From DATEFF01 sp964586395 (GTDB taxonomy: Bacteria; Patescibacteriota; Saccharimonadia; Saccharimonadales; EFPC-124), in assembly GCA_964586395.1 (NCBI GenBank), contig CAZPGP010000001.1:33432-97431 (forward strand): a DNA stretch of 64,000 nt, written 5' to 3'. The notes under the pieces are model-generated. The model ran no database searches, was not told the DNA's origin, and saw only the letters and a program-made list of their open reading frames with translations. The position numbers were made by a program, and so were the translations under genes. This document shows, piece by piece, positions 34,245 through 43,329 of the stretch (positions are counted from its first letter, which is position 1; each line of letters begins with the position of its first letter).

Positions 34245-35549
34245 CTACTTTCGGCCCATATACAATCCGGCCAACGCCCACCAGGTGAGCGCTAGGGGAT
34301 CGTCGGCCCAGCCATGGAGTAATAAGTTAATGAGCGCGATCCCAGCGAAACTTGCCACCAACGCTGCCGGCAAAATGCCACTGCGTCGCACAATACTCCG
34401 AACAACCAAAACGTTGATTGCTATAAATAATCCCAGCCCAATCAAACCGACTTCCTGCGCGACCTGCACGTAGTAATTTTCACTTAAGTCTGTTCCCGCG
34501 CTGTTGTAGAAAGATGCTGGTCCTGCACTTCCCGGCCCACTACCCCAAGGATGTCGCACAACATCTTGGATGCCCTGCGCCGTCGCCTCCCAATGTTTGT
34601 CATTCGAACCTTCAGTCAAACTGCTGTCGCCAGGGCTGGAGTGAAAAACTGCCAAGCGCACACTCGGCACATTCACTGCCGCCCACCCCACCAGCGCCAC
34701 GAGCACAATTGCCGGTAATATCAGCCTCTTGGTCCAGCGCACCACGTGGTGACGCGGAACGATCACAAGTGCCATCACCACAACAGTTACGAACAGCCCC
34801 AGCCATGCGCTACGCGAGCCAGTCAGATATACCGCCATGAAACCGAAAACCACAGCCGCCCAGGCCAACAAATCTCGCCGCTTGGTGTAGGCCAGATACA
34901 ATCCAGCGGCTATCGGCAACAACAGATACGCCCCGAGTGTGTTTGGACCGCGCATTGTAGCAAAGGCGCGGAGAGCATGCGGGTTTTCATCTACGAGTAG
35001 GTACGGCGAAATTGTCGCATCTTTGTCGTAGCCAAATGGCACCAGAAACTCTCGCGGCAGCACATACACCTGCAGGACGGCCAGTAGACCCAAGCCCAGA
35101 CCAACCCACAGCAGCCAGGCCGGAATTGCCGCCTTTAATCGGTCGAGGTATTGCGGCCTAGCCTCCACAATTACTTGAACCAAGACAAAGATCGCCAGGA
35201 ATCTCAGGTTCATCATCAGCCCGGCCAGAACCGCCTCTGTCGAGGCCGTCGAAACCAAGCTCAATATCAGATGCAGCAAAGCATACAGGGCGATGAGTTT
35301 GTTGACTACCCTCCCCCACACTACCCTTGTCACTTCCGGGTGGAGTACGCAATATAAAACAACTGCCGGGACAATTGCCGCCAGCAAGATTTCCTTCCAA
35401 GATTTCCAAACTAACAGAGGCCCGATCATCGTCCCCAACCATGTCGACAGAAAGGCATGGATAGGCATGAGCACCACAATTACACTGGCCGTGGCGATCA
35501 TTGCCCAGATCAAACCATTCGATAGTTTACGCTTGGCTACTGTGTTCAC
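34245..35549 (-). CDS. O-antigen ligase/Wzy-type polymerase
   Basis: 434 residues with 10-12 membrane helices and one larger exterior loop at about residues 295-345 (HSSPGDSSLTEGSNDKHWEA, HPWGSGPGSAGP, LSENYYVQVAQEVG), the arrangement of Wzy_C/WaaL proteins. It either polymerises repeat units or attaches the finished glycan. It begins with GTG 35549 (AGAGAA upstream). It is divergent from the initiating transferase gene, from which it is separated by only 42 bp. Confidence 0.88.
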   Translation of the reverse strand: MNTVAKRKLSNGLIWAMIATASVIVVLMPIHAFLSTWLGTMIGPLLVWKSWKEILLAAIVPAVVLYCVLHPEVTRVVWGRVVNKLIALYALLHLILSLVSTASTEAVLAGLMMNLRFLAIFVLVQVIVEARPQYLDRLKAAIPAWLLWVGLGLGLLAVLQVYVLPREFLVPFGYDKDATISPYLLVDENPHALRAFATMRGPNTLGAYLLLPIAAGLYLAYTKRRDLLAWAAVVFGFMAVYLTGSRSAWLGLFVTVVVMALVIVPRHHVVRWTKRLILPAIVLVALVGWAAVNVPSVRLAVFHSSPGDSSLTEGSNDKHWEATAQGIQDVVRHPWGSGPGSAGPASFYNSAGTDLSENYYVQVAQEVGLIGLGLFIAINVLVVRSIVRRSGILPAALVASFAGIALINLLLHGWADDPLALTWWALAGLYMGRK

Positions 35550-35591
35550 TTCTCTAAATGATACAATTGATGCAAGGATTTAACTACCGAT

Positions 35592-37028
35592 ATGCCCACT
35601 AGAAACGCTCGTTTATATAGCATTGCACTGATTTTCGGCGACATACTGACACTTCTCGCTGCTTTTACGCTGGCTTATATTGTCCGCGTTCAGTTCGACC
35701 CGCGCCCGCTTGTTGCGCAGATTCATGGCATTGATTTCATTTATTCGTCTCTGGTGCTGATACCTTTCTGGATCTTGGCCTTTGCGACGCTGGGACTCTA
35801 CAGTAGCAAGATTTACGCCCGACGTTTGGCCGAAATCGGTCGACTGTTCATCGGCTGTATTATCGGCATTCTTATTATTCTCGGTTACGCGTTCGTTATG
35901 GATGAGCCGGTCTTCCCTGCACGCTTGGTTGCGGTCTACGCCTTTGTTGGTTCGTTCGTATCGCTGGTTGTTGCTCGCGAGATTATCCGCCAAGTGCGCA
36001 CGCTTCTGTTCCGCTACGGTCGCGGTGTGAGCCGCGTGCTTATCATCGGTACGACCGAGGCTGTCGCCGACATCGCCATGCAGCTTGACGACACTCGCAA
36101 GTCTGGCTACCACATCGTCGCCATCGCCGGGCCCAAGCGAATCCTGCCGCCGATGTTCGAAGGTCGTCACTTTGCCAAAGCCGAGGATGCCCTAGAGCAT
36201 CTAAAGGACATGCGTGTCACCACCATCGTCCAGACTGATCTATACGACTCATCAGAGCGCAACCAGATGATCATGGGCGCGGCCCAGTCCAACCACATCG
36301 GCTACAACTTCATCCCCGGCGAGCCTGAATTCTACTCCGGCAAGAACACCGTCGACGTTTTCCTCGGTTACCCTATCATCGCCGTCCATCAGACGCCGCT
36401 CGTTGGATGGGGCGAAGTGGTTAAGCGACTGTTTGACCTGATCGCGGTTAGCATCCTGCTCGTCGTTCTCTCCCCTGTTTTCTTGCTTATCACTATCCTA
36501 CAGAAGGTTTTCAATCCTGGCCCTGTCTTCTTCATTAGCCAGCGCCTCACACGCTACGCAACGCCCTTTGGTATCTACAAATTCCGCACCATGAGCGCCA
36601 AATACGGCAGCAAGGATGCGGCTGAAGATTTCCGCGACATGGGTCGCGAAGACCTTGCGCTTGAGTACGAGAAGAACCGCAAGGTCGTCCACGACCCGCG
36701 CATCACGAGGTTCGGAAAGTTCTTGCGCGCAACATCACTGGACGAACTCCCGCAATTCTTCAACGTCCTCCGCGGCGAGCTAAGCCTTGTCGGCCCACGG
36801 CCAATCCTCCCACAGGAGCTATCACTCTACAAAGGTCGCGGCGCACTACTTCACAGTGTCAAATCTGGGGTGACGGGCCTATGGCAAGTCTCTGGCCGCA
36901 GCAATCTCGCCTTCGACAAACGCGTCGAGCTAGAACTGTACTACGCGCAAAACTGGAGCTTCTGGCTGGACATCAAGATTCTGCTCAAGACCGTCCCGGC
37001 ACTCTTCAAGAAAGGTTCGGCTCGCTAG
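35592..37028 (+). CDS. Polyprenyl-phosphate sugar-1-phosphate transferase (initiating enzyme)
   Basis: 478 residues. Four N-terminal helices, a Rossmann-like middle (VLIIGTTEAVADIAMQL) and the C-terminal bacterial sugar-transferase domain. That domain has KRLFDLIAVSILL, FISQRLTRYATPFGIYKFRT, then RATSLDELPQFFNVLRGELS and LVGPRPILPQE. This WbaP/EpsL-type enzyme transfers a sugar phosphate to undecaprenyl phosphate and so starts the repeat unit. GCAAGGA lies upstream of the ATG. The next GT4 gene starts right after its stop. Confidence 0.95.
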   Translation: MPTRNARLYSIALIFGDILTLLAAFTLAYIVRVQFDPRPLVAQIHGIDFIYSSLVLIPFWILAFATLGLYSSKIYARRLAEIGRLFIGCIIGILIILGYAFVMDEPVFPARLVAVYAFVGSFVSLVVAREIIRQVRTLLFRYGRGVSRVLIIGTTEAVADIAMQLDDTRKSGYHIVAIAGPKRILPPMFEGRHFAKAEDALEHLKDMRVTTIVQTDLYDSSERNQMIMGAAQSNHIGYNFIPGEPEFYSGKNTVDVFLGYPIIAVHQTPLVGWGEVVKRLFDLIAVSILLVVLSPVFLLITILQKVFNPGPVFFISQRLTRYATPFGIYKFRTMSAKYGSKDAAEDFRDMGREDLALEYEKNRKVVHDPRITRFGKFLRATSLDELPQFFNVLRGELSLVGPRPILPQELSLYKGRGALLHSVKSGVTGLWQVSGRSNLAFDKRVELELYYAQNWSFWLDIKILLKTVPALFKKGSAR

Positions 37029-38144
37029 ATGAGCAAGCCCAAAGTCGCCATCGTCTGCGACTGGCTGACTAACATGGGTGGCGCCGAGCGAGTCATCCTG
37101 ACCATCGCCAAGGCTTACCCAGACGCGCCAATCTACACCTCAGTCTTTACGCCTGAGACTATGCCCGCGTTCAAAAATCTCGATATCCGCACGACGTACC
37201 TCCAGAAACTCCCTGGTTTTCTCCGCCGCAAACATCAACTCTTCCCCGTCCTACGCGCGCATGCGTTCCGCCACCTCGATCTGAGTGAGTACGACATCGT
37301 CATCTCAATTGCTAGTGCCGAGGCCAAAGCCGTTCGAGTCCGCAAAGGAGCTACGCATATCTGCTACTGCCACACGCCGACGCGATACTATTGGAGCCAC
37401 TATAATGAGTACAAACGCGAGCCAGGCTTTGGTCTGCTTAATCCGCTCGTACAGCTGGTTCTACCGCCATTTGTCGCCTGGATGCGTCGACTTGACCTCC
37501 GAGCAGTTAAAGGCGTCGACTATTTTATTGCCAACTCTACGACCGTTGAGGATCGAATCCGTCGCTACTATCGCCGAGATTCCTTTGTTCTGAATCCACC
37601 AGTCGAAATGCAACGCTTTCGCAAAATAGATATCGCGGGCAAGCGCAATGGGTTCGTTGCGCTCGGTCGCCAGGTACCGTATAAGCGTGTCGACCTAGCC
37701 ATCGAAGCTTGCAATCAGCTACAACTACCTCTGACGGTGTATGGAAACGGCAGCGAACACGAACGACTCAAGCACCTCGCCGGACCAACCATCAAGTTCA
37801 TCACTGATGCGGACGACAATGCCGTCGTGCAAGCACTCGCCCACGCCAAAGGCTACCTCATGCCGCAGGAAGAAGACTTCGGCATCGTCCAGATCGAAGC
37901 CATGGCAGCAGGTACGCCAGTTGTTGCCTACGCAAAGGGTGGGTCACAAGATGCCGTGATCGAGGGCAAGACCGGTTTGTTCTTCGATGAGCAAACTGTT
38001 GCATCTCTGGCCGCATCGCTCAAACGCTTCCCGAAGGCACAATTTGACCCTAAACTCATCCAGCAACACGCTGAAAAATTCAGCGAGGAACAGTTTATTT
38101 CAACGCTCCAACACTTCGTTTCGGAACATACCAAACAGAGGTAG
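37029..38144 (+). CDS. GT4-family glycosyltransferase (WbaZ/mannosyltransferase-like)
   Basis: 371 residues. Starts CDWLTNMGGAERVILTIAKA, the glycine-rich acceptor-side loop. It contains HICYCHTPTRYYWSHYNEY, characteristic of this GT4 branch, and ends with the donor-site LMPQEEDFGIVQIEAMAAGT. Its ATG follows the stop of the initiating transferase directly, so it probably adds the second sugar. GDP-mannose from the nearby manC is a likely donor (inferred). The 3' side is bounded by GC-rich cassette 2. Confidence 0.93.
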   Translation: MSKPKVAIVCDWLTNMGGAERVILTIAKAYPDAPIYTSVFTPETMPAFKNLDIRTTYLQKLPGFLRRKHQLFPVLRAHAFRHLDLSEYDIVISIASAEAKAVRVRKGATHICYCHTPTRYYWSHYNEYKREPGFGLLNPLVQLVLPPFVAWMRRLDLRAVKGVDYFIANSTTVEDRIRRYYRRDSFVLNPPVEMQRFRKIDIAGKRNGFVALGRQVPYKRVDLAIEACNQLQLPLTVYGNGSEHERLKHLAGPTIKFITDADDNAVVQALAHAKGYLMPQEEDFGIVQIEAMAAGTPVVAYAKGGSQDAVIEGKTGLFFDEQTVASLAASLKRFPKAQFDPKLIQQHAEKFSEEQFISTLQHFVSEHTKQR

Positions 38145-38149
38145 ACCTG

Positions 38150-38178
38150 TTGACTTTTTATAGCCTTTATGCTAATGT
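38150..38178 (+). promoter_or_regulatory. Promoter of GC-rich cassette 2
   Basis: TTGACT (38150-38155) and TAATGT with an upstream TGC (38173-38178) are 17 nt apart. The -35 begins 6 nt after the stop of the preceding gene. The start codon lies 44 nt after the -10 box. Confidence 0.7.
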
Positions 38179-38222
38179 AGAGGCTCGCACCTTTTCGGCA
38201 TCTGGAGAGACGGGGGAGTCTC

Positions 38223-38726
38223 ATGCGCATCGAAGACTTCGGCGACTTCATCGCCTACGTCTGTGTCCCGCTCGCGACCATCCTGAACTACAAGCTCGTC
38301 CTGCCCAAGCTCTCGGGCCACAGCAGGACCTACTACATCTTCTTGATGGCGTGGTCGTTACCGTACGTCTTCGGCAACTTCTGCGACTCCAACAAGATCG
38401 GCCCGCCGTGGGCTCAGTGGTACCTGCTGGACATCAGCTTCGAGCCTTGGGCCACAACCTTCGGCGTCGCAGCCTGTGCAGTCATCATGAAGGTGGCGCG
38501 TCAGTCCTACGCCGAGAGCTCGGTCCAGATCTGGGCGGGCGTCTCGTTCGTGGTCACCGTCCTACTGGCGTTCGGCTACGAGGCAGCGCAGACGCTGTGG
38601 GGGCAGTTCAGCCCGGCCATCGACTGGTCGGACTGCGCTGCCTACGCAATCGGCTCGATCGTCACGATCGCCCCGTCCATCGCGTTCAAGCAGCTTCGGC
38701 CCGCCCTGAACGCCCAGATGAGCTAG
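38223..38726 (+). CDS. Small VanZ-like membrane protein on GC-rich cassette 2
   Basis: 167 residues with four to five hydrophobic helices. The loop GYEAAQTLWG... DWSDCAAYAIGSIVTI resembles the short conserved motif of VanZ-like and related four-helix proteins (E...Q, then D..D..AY..G); the match is loose. The ATG is set by GGGGGAG 4 nt upstream. Codon use is strongly G/C-ending, unlike the neighbours. It is a single-gene unit between two polysaccharide genes, with its own promoter and hairpin. Function unknown. Confidence 0.7.
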   Translation: MRIEDFGDFIAYVCVPLATILNYKLVLPKLSGHSRTYYIFLMAWSLPYVFGNFCDSNKIGPPWAQWYLLDISFEPWATTFGVAACAVIMKVARQSYAESSVQIWAGVSFVVTVLLAFGYEAAQTLWGQFSPAIDWSDCAAYAIGSIVTIAPSIAFKQLRPALNAQMS

Positions 38727-38737
38727 AGGGTGCGAAC

Positions 38738-38759
38738 AGGGCGGCCCCGTGGCCGCCCT
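38738..38759 (+). terminator. GC-rich hairpin ending cassette 2
   Basis: AGGGCGGCC pairs perfectly with GGCCGCCCT around CCGT, 11 nt after the stop. Cassettes 1 and 2 share AGAGGGTGC across or right after their stop codons. Confidence 0.7.
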
Positions 38760-38767
38760 CTCGCATT

Positions 38768-38778
38768 TGAACTTATCT
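38768..38778. other. Cassette 2 right-end motif
   Basis: On the minus strand AGATAAGTTCA matches AGATAATTTCA of cassettes 1 and 3 at 10 of 11 positions. Here it lies 8 bp from the convergent stop codon instead of touching it. Confidence 0.35.
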
Positions 38779-38786
38779 TCTAAAAG

Positions 38787-39988
38787 CTATTTCTTCTCAG
38801 ATTCTTGAATCTTTGTCGCAATGTTCTTCACCTGCTGCGATAAATCTTTGCGGGCAACCAGAATGCCGTTTGGCGTATTCACGACGACGATATTGTCGAG
38901 ACCAATAACTGCTACCGGCTTGTCCTCGTCATTGCGAATGTACGCATTCTCGACTTCTTCGATCTCGACGTAGCCCTTCAGATGGTTGCCGTCTTTGTCG
39001 GTAGCCAGGACTTTGTGTGCATCAGCGAACGAACCGAGGTCTTCCCAGTCGAAAGCGGCGGGCACGACCAACAGGTCATTCAGCTTCTCCATCAGCGCGT
39101 AGTCGATTGAGATCTTATCGAATGACAGGAATGTCTGCTCGTATTCTTCACGAGTCGTGGTGGCGCACAGGCGATCGTAGTTTTCCTTGAGTTCTGGGGC
39201 CTTCTCTTCCATGGCTTTCAGGAAGGTGTTGATAGAAGCCACAAAGTAGCTCGCGTTCCACAAGTAGTCGCCGCTCTGGAAGTACTTCTGGGCTGTCTCG
39301 AAGTCTGGTTTTTCCTTGAACGTCATAACGTTGAAGGCAGCTGCGTCATCCTCAAGCAGGCCGTCCTTTTGAATGTAACCAAAACCAGTCGCAGCGTATG
39401 ACGGCTCGANNNNNNNNNNNNNNNNNNNNNNNNNNNNNNNNNNNNNNNNNNNNNNNNNNNNNNNNNNNNNNNNNNNNNNNNNNNNNNNNNNNNNNNNNNN
39501 NNNNNNNNNAGCAGGCCGTCCTTTTGAATGTAACCAAAACCAGTCGCAGCGTATGACGGCTCGATACCAACCAATGTGATGCGACCCTGCTGACGAGCAA
39601 TTCGGTCAGCGATCTTGAACGACTGCACGAAACCCTTCACGTCTCGGACATAGTGGTCAGCAGCGATGATAGCGATTGGCTCGTCGTGGTCGTGGCGGGA
39701 CTGCAAGTGATGCAAGGCTGCAACGAATGCGCCTGCGGTGTCTCGACGAGCTGGCTCCATTATGAACATGTCATCACTCAGGTCAGGCAGCTGTTCACGA
39801 ATCAGCGCTAGCTGTTCGTTGCCAGCCGTACCGACATAGACAGTGCTCGATGTCTTCTTGGCACGTTCGTAGGTGCTCTGCAGAAGGCTCTTGTCGCCCG
39901 TCAATTTTAGTAAGTGTTTTGGATAGTCTTGGGTTGAGAGTGGCCAGAGGCGGGTGCCTGAACCACCAGCGATAATTACGGTAATCAT
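38787..39988 (-). CDS. manC: Mannose-1-phosphate guanylyltransferase, interrupted by a scaffold gap
   Basis: The N-terminal signature IIAGGSGTRLWPLSTQDYPKHL and the block EPARRDTAGAF identify the enzyme that makes GDP-mannose from GTP and mannose-1-phosphate. The frame is broken at 39410-39509 by 100 Ns, and the same 55 bases stand on both sides (39355-39409 and 39510-39564). Removing one copy and the Ns leaves 1,047 bases, an open frame of 348 residues, the normal length for the single-domain enzyme. So the gene is almost certainly intact. It is leaderless: TATAAT ends 6 nt before the ATG. It should supply GDP-mannose to the surrounding transferases. Confidence 0.92.
39355..39564. other. Assembly gap with a duplicated 55-bp flank (1)
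   Basis: A run of exactly 100 N (39410-39509) is flanked by two identical 55-base copies. This is what a scaffolder leaves when two contigs overlapping by a 55-mer are not merged. It is not a biological repeat. Confidence 0.95.
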
Positions 39989-40021
39989 GAGGCCATTATA
40001 GCCTATGTGCGCAAGTCCGTC

Positions 40022-40453
40022 CTAACCGACAAACGGCTCAACCGGTGGTTTGGCGCGGAAGATTATTCGCTGATAGACGACATAATTCAGCACCATAATG
40101 GCCGCCGTAGCCACTGGCTTACTTAGCTCTGGACCAATCCCGCCAGATTCAGCGCCGCTCACTATTACATTCGTAGCCAGGAGGTTAAGGACAACCAAGA
40201 TGCCATATTGAAACGCCTGCTTAGCCGACTGCCCCGCGCCTTTTGGTGCATTGAATGTCCATATCTTGTTGAGCGTAAAGTTCACAACTAAGCCGGTCAG
40301 GTATGCCAGCGTCGTGGCCGCATTCAGCTGCACATCAAATGCATCGTGCAAAATCAACAACAGTCCGTAGTCAATAGCAAAGCTCACCACACCCACGACG
40401 AGGAATTTCTGCACCGACTTATCTGTTATGATGCGTTTTATGCGGCTTATCAT
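40022..40453 (-). CDS. GtrA-family membrane protein
   Basis: 143 residues, four helices: QKFLVVGVVSFAIDYGLLLI at the start, YLTGLVVNFTLNKIWTFNAP in the middle and AIMVLNYVVYQRIIF at the end, the GtrA pattern. Leaderless: TACTAT ends 6 nt before the ATG. It is transcribed alone and is divergent from the Ig-like/lysozyme-like pair. Role as for GtrA relatives: handling of polyprenyl-linked sugars. Confidence 0.85.
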   Translation of the reverse strand: MISRIKRIITDKSVQKFLVVGVVSFAIDYGLLLILHDAFDVQLNAATTLAYLTGLVVNFTLNKIWTFNAPKGAGQSAKQAFQYGILVVLNLLATNVIVSGAESGGIGPELSKPVATAAIMVLNYVVYQRIIFRAKPPVEPFVG

Positions 40454-40524
40454 GAGCTAATAGTAGCAGACTTTGGGCTAATACTTTTTAGCGTGAGCGG
40501 ATTGAAAAATGGCCAGTAACTTGT

Positions 40525-40530
40525 TATAAT
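40525..40530 (+). promoter_or_regulatory. -10 box of the anchored Ig-like/lysozyme-like operon
   Basis: TATAAT lies 17 nt after TTGAAA (40502-40507) and 27 nt before the ATG at 40558, giving a short leader with GAGTGG as ribosome-binding site. Confidence 0.6.
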
Positions 40531-40557
40531 TTGAATGTTTAACGAGTGGATTATTCC

Positions 40558-41133
40558 ATGAAAATAGCCAAAAAACAAAACAAGATCCCCAAAAAAGTTA
40601 TCATCCTCGGTATCGGGCTCCTTATAGTCGGCGGCGCTGGAGCGTTTGGTTTGTACCAATCGCAGCGCGCTAACAATATTAATGCATCACACCAGGAAGC
40701 TATCCGACCAGTCAACGACGTCGACTACAATCCCCCAACCCCCGACCAACAGCAACAGCAGGAAGACACCAAGACTGACGTCATCAAGCAGAACGAAGGT
40801 CTCGAGGAAAAACCTTCAACCGATCCAGCAACCATTAGTGTTAACGTTTCGCGCGTCCAACAAGACAGCGGCAAGGGCGCATCAGTAAATGCCCGCGTCA
40901 TTATTAGCGGCACGACCCGTGGTACTTGCACCGTCGAATTTAAGAAAGCTGGACAAACAACCGTAACCAATACCTTCCCCGTTATCGTCCAAGCAACATA
41001 CTCCACCTGCCAGACTGCCGATGTGCCTGCGGCCGACTTCAGCGCTGATGGCGACTGGACCTACAGCATTTCGGTCAAGAACGATACGAGTACATCAAAC
41101 ACAGCAACAGGAACCGTAAAAGTAGAAAAATGA
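40558..41133 (+). CDS. Membrane-anchored protein with an Ig-like domain
   Basis: 191 residues. A basic N-terminus (MKIAKKQNKIPKK) and a membrane anchor (VIILGIGLLIVGGAGAFGLY) precede a Gln/Glu-rich linker and a beta-sandwich of about 95 residues. The sandwich carries two Cys (GTCTVEF and STCQTAD) that may form a disulfide. No enzyme motif. The stop overlaps the start of the lysozyme-like gene (ATGA), so the two act together outside the membrane. Start chosen at ATG 40558 rather than 40546 because of the ribosome-binding site. Confidence 0.75.
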   Translation: MKIAKKQNKIPKKVIILGIGLLIVGGAGAFGLYQSQRANNINASHQEAIRPVNDVDYNPPTPDQQQQQEDTKTDVIKQNEGLEEKPSTDPATISVNVSRVQQDSGKGASVNARVIISGTTRGTCTVEFKKAGQTTVTNTFPVIVQATYSTCQTADVPAADFSADGDWTYSISVKNDTSTSNTATGTVKVEK

Positions 41134-42827
41134 TAAATCTGCGCCGCATCACCTCATCCACAACATTCAAAATCAGCATCGTCATGCTGGCAATTGCAGC
41201 GCTCGTCGGCAGCGTCGGCACGGTTCGTGCGCTGAACGGCAGTGATTTTAACGCCGGACGCATCATCGACAACGTCGTTTTCGAGAACAAAAACTCCATG
41301 AGCGTCGACCAGATCCAATCATTCCTAAACTCCAAAATGCCTAACTGTGACACCTGGGGAACCCAGAGCTACGCCGGCACAACTCGTCGGGCCTACTCTG
41401 AAGCTCGCGACATCAAGTTCCCACTGACTTGCCTGAAGGATTACTACGAAAACACCAGCAACCTCGACAATAACCTCACCGTCACAAACGGTCAGGCCAA
41501 GGCTATCCCAGCAGGCGCTAAGAGCGCCGCGCAGATCATCTACGACGCAGCCCAACAGTACAATATCAACCCCCAGGTTCTATTAGTTCTCCTCCAGAAG
41601 GAGCAAGGCTTGGTACTCGACGATTGGCCATGGCCCATCCAGTACAAGCACGCGACAGGTTACGGCTGCCCAGACACCGCACCTTGCGACAGCCAATATT
41701 ACGGTTTCTACAACCAAGTTGGCAGCGCCGCATGGCAGTTCCGCCGCTACTTCACGGTACCTAACTCATTCAACTACGTCGTCGGCAACAACTTCATCCA
41801 GTGGAACCCAAACAGCAGCTGTGGCGGCAGTAACGTCAACATTCAGAACCAAGCAACTGCATCGCTATACAACTACACACCATACCAGCCAAACGGCGCC
41901 GCACTCGGCAATCTCTACGGCTCCGGTGACAGCTGCAGTGCGTACGGTAACCGCAACTTCTGGCGCTACTTTATTGACTGGTTCGGCTCACCAACTGCCG
42001 GTCCATTCGAATGGCAGCCAAGCAGTCTCCAGATAATGGACGAAGGCCAGAACGTCGAAATGCCGACTGACTACCTCCACAAAGGCGAGCGCCTCCTTGT
42101 CCGCGTAAAGGGCAAGAACGCAGGCAGCGAGATTTGGTACCGCAACGGCGTCAATCCAATCGTCCTGGGCACATACGGCCCCAATAACCGCCGGAGCGAA
42201 TTCTGTGACGTCACTTGGTTGAGTATTAGCTCGGCATGTAACCGTGCTGCACGCACCGATGAAACCCAAGTGAATCCACAAGGCGACTTTACCTTCAGCT
42301 TCTACATCCACGCACCAAACCAAGGTGGCCAATTCCGTGAATACTTCCAGCCGGTGCTAGAGAACCGTGCATGGATGACCAACTACACCGGTTTCCATAT
42401 CTACGTGAATAGTGGCGACTACTACAACTGGCAGTGGCAATACTTTGACGCCTACACCGACTCGACCAAGACAACTCGCGTCGACATCAACAACCTGCAA
42501 CGCGGCTCGCTGATATACCTCGAACTCAAGGCCGTTAACCGTAGCGCGACCGTCTGGCGCAACTCCGGCCAAAACCCAACCCGCCTCGGCACACAGCAGC
42601 CGCAAGACCACAACTCGTTCCTGTACTACCCTACCTGGACCGCAACTAACCGCCCAACAACACTGATGGAATCAGAAGTTAAGCCAGGCCAGGTCGGCAC
42701 ATTCGGCTTCAACGTCGCCGTCCCAATGCAACTCGGCGAGTACCGCGAATACGTCAAACCGCTCATCGAATTCAAGGGTTGGATGTACGACAACCCCAAC
42801 CATATCTACCTAAAGGTTACGCACTAA
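41130..42827 (+). CDS. Secreted lysozyme-like protein with two Ig-like C-terminal repeats
   Basis: 565 residues. Signal peptide or anchor: FKISIVMLAIAALVGSVGTV. Residues of about 40-290 look like a lysozyme/glucosaminidase-type domain: YNINPQVLLVLLQKEQGLVL offers a catalytic Glu, and GYGCPDTAPCDSQYYGFYNQ and NFWRYFIDWF follow. Two similar beta modules come next, each with W-x-N/R-G and a QFREYFQPVLE- or EYREYVKPLIE-like end. Probable action on peptidoglycan, of the cell itself or of its host; inferred. Coupled to the anchored Ig-like gene. Confidence 0.75.
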   Translation: MINLRRITSSTTFKISIVMLAIAALVGSVGTVRALNGSDFNAGRIIDNVVFENKNSMSVDQIQSFLNSKMPNCDTWGTQSYAGTTRRAYSEARDIKFPLTCLKDYYENTSNLDNNLTVTNGQAKAIPAGAKSAAQIIYDAAQQYNINPQVLLVLLQKEQGLVLDDWPWPIQYKHATGYGCPDTAPCDSQYYGFYNQVGSAAWQFRRYFTVPNSFNYVVGNNFIQWNPNSSCGGSNVNIQNQATASLYNYTPYQPNGAALGNLYGSGDSCSAYGNRNFWRYFIDWFGSPTAGPFEWQPSSLQIMDEGQNVEMPTDYLHKGERLLVRVKGKNAGSEIWYRNGVNPIVLGTYGPNNRRSEFCDVTWLSISSACNRAARTDETQVNPQGDFTFSFYIHAPNQGGQFREYFQPVLENRAWMTNYTGFHIYVNSGDYYNWQWQYFDAYTDSTKTTRVDINNLQRGSLIYLELKAVNRSATVWRNSGQNPTRLGTQQPQDHNSFLYYPTWTATNRPTTLMESEVKPGQVGTFGFNVAVPMQLGEYREYVKPLIEFKGWMYDNPNHIYLKVTH

Positions 42828-43255
42828 TCGTTGTACATAGCCTTTCGGCCAACAAAGTTCCAAACATAGACAACAACCGTCGCTAGGCATTTGGCCAGCA
42901 GATATTGAATGCTTAGCACGGAGACCAACAGCCACATGCTGGCACTCAACAAGCCCAGGCCGATAAGGCCAACAACGCCGAACATCACGAACTCCAGGGT
43001 TCGTGACTTCAGCTTTGAATTCTTAAAAACATACTTTGAACTCAACGCGTAGTTTACCGCCAGACCAGCAACAAAACCGCCAGCAGCAGCTAGCAAATAG
43101 TGCGCATGCAAAACATCATGCAGAACGATCAACGTACCGAAGTCAACAACCAAGCCAACCAATGCGACGCCAAAATACTTTATGAACTGGTTCGCTACCA
43201 CCTGGGCGCGTTCACCAAATACTTTCCCAATTTTTTCTAGTGCTACCTCGTACAT
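42824..43255 (-). CDS. GtrA-family membrane protein
   Basis: 143 residues, four helices with the GtrA pattern (FIKYFGVALVGLVVDFGTLI, FVAGLAVNYALSSKYVF, YVWNFVGRKAMY). Leaderless: TAGACT ends 6 nt before the ATG. The stop overlaps that of the convergent lysozyme-like gene by 4 nt. Third GtrA member in the window. Confidence 0.85.
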   Translation of the reverse strand: MYEVALEKIGKVFGERAQVVANQFIKYFGVALVGLVVDFGTLIVLHDVLHAHYLLAAAGGFVAGLAVNYALSSKYVFKNSKLKSRTLEFVMFGVVGLIGLGLLSASMWLLVSVLSIQYLLAKCLATVVVYVWNFVGRKAMYND

Positions 43256-43329
43256 ATTCCAAGTCTAGCACGCGGCGCGTGACAAACAGTCGCTAGCAAT
43301 CTACCGACCACTTACCTACAATAATGCTT

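Noticed and set aside
38787..39326. Two separate genes for the manC halves
   Set aside because: The halves are one enzyme once the artefact is removed.
39355..39564. Direct 55-bp repeat as a real duplication or transposon footprint
   Set aside because: Identical length and design at a second site, each around exactly 100 Ns, points to the assembler; collapse restores the gene.
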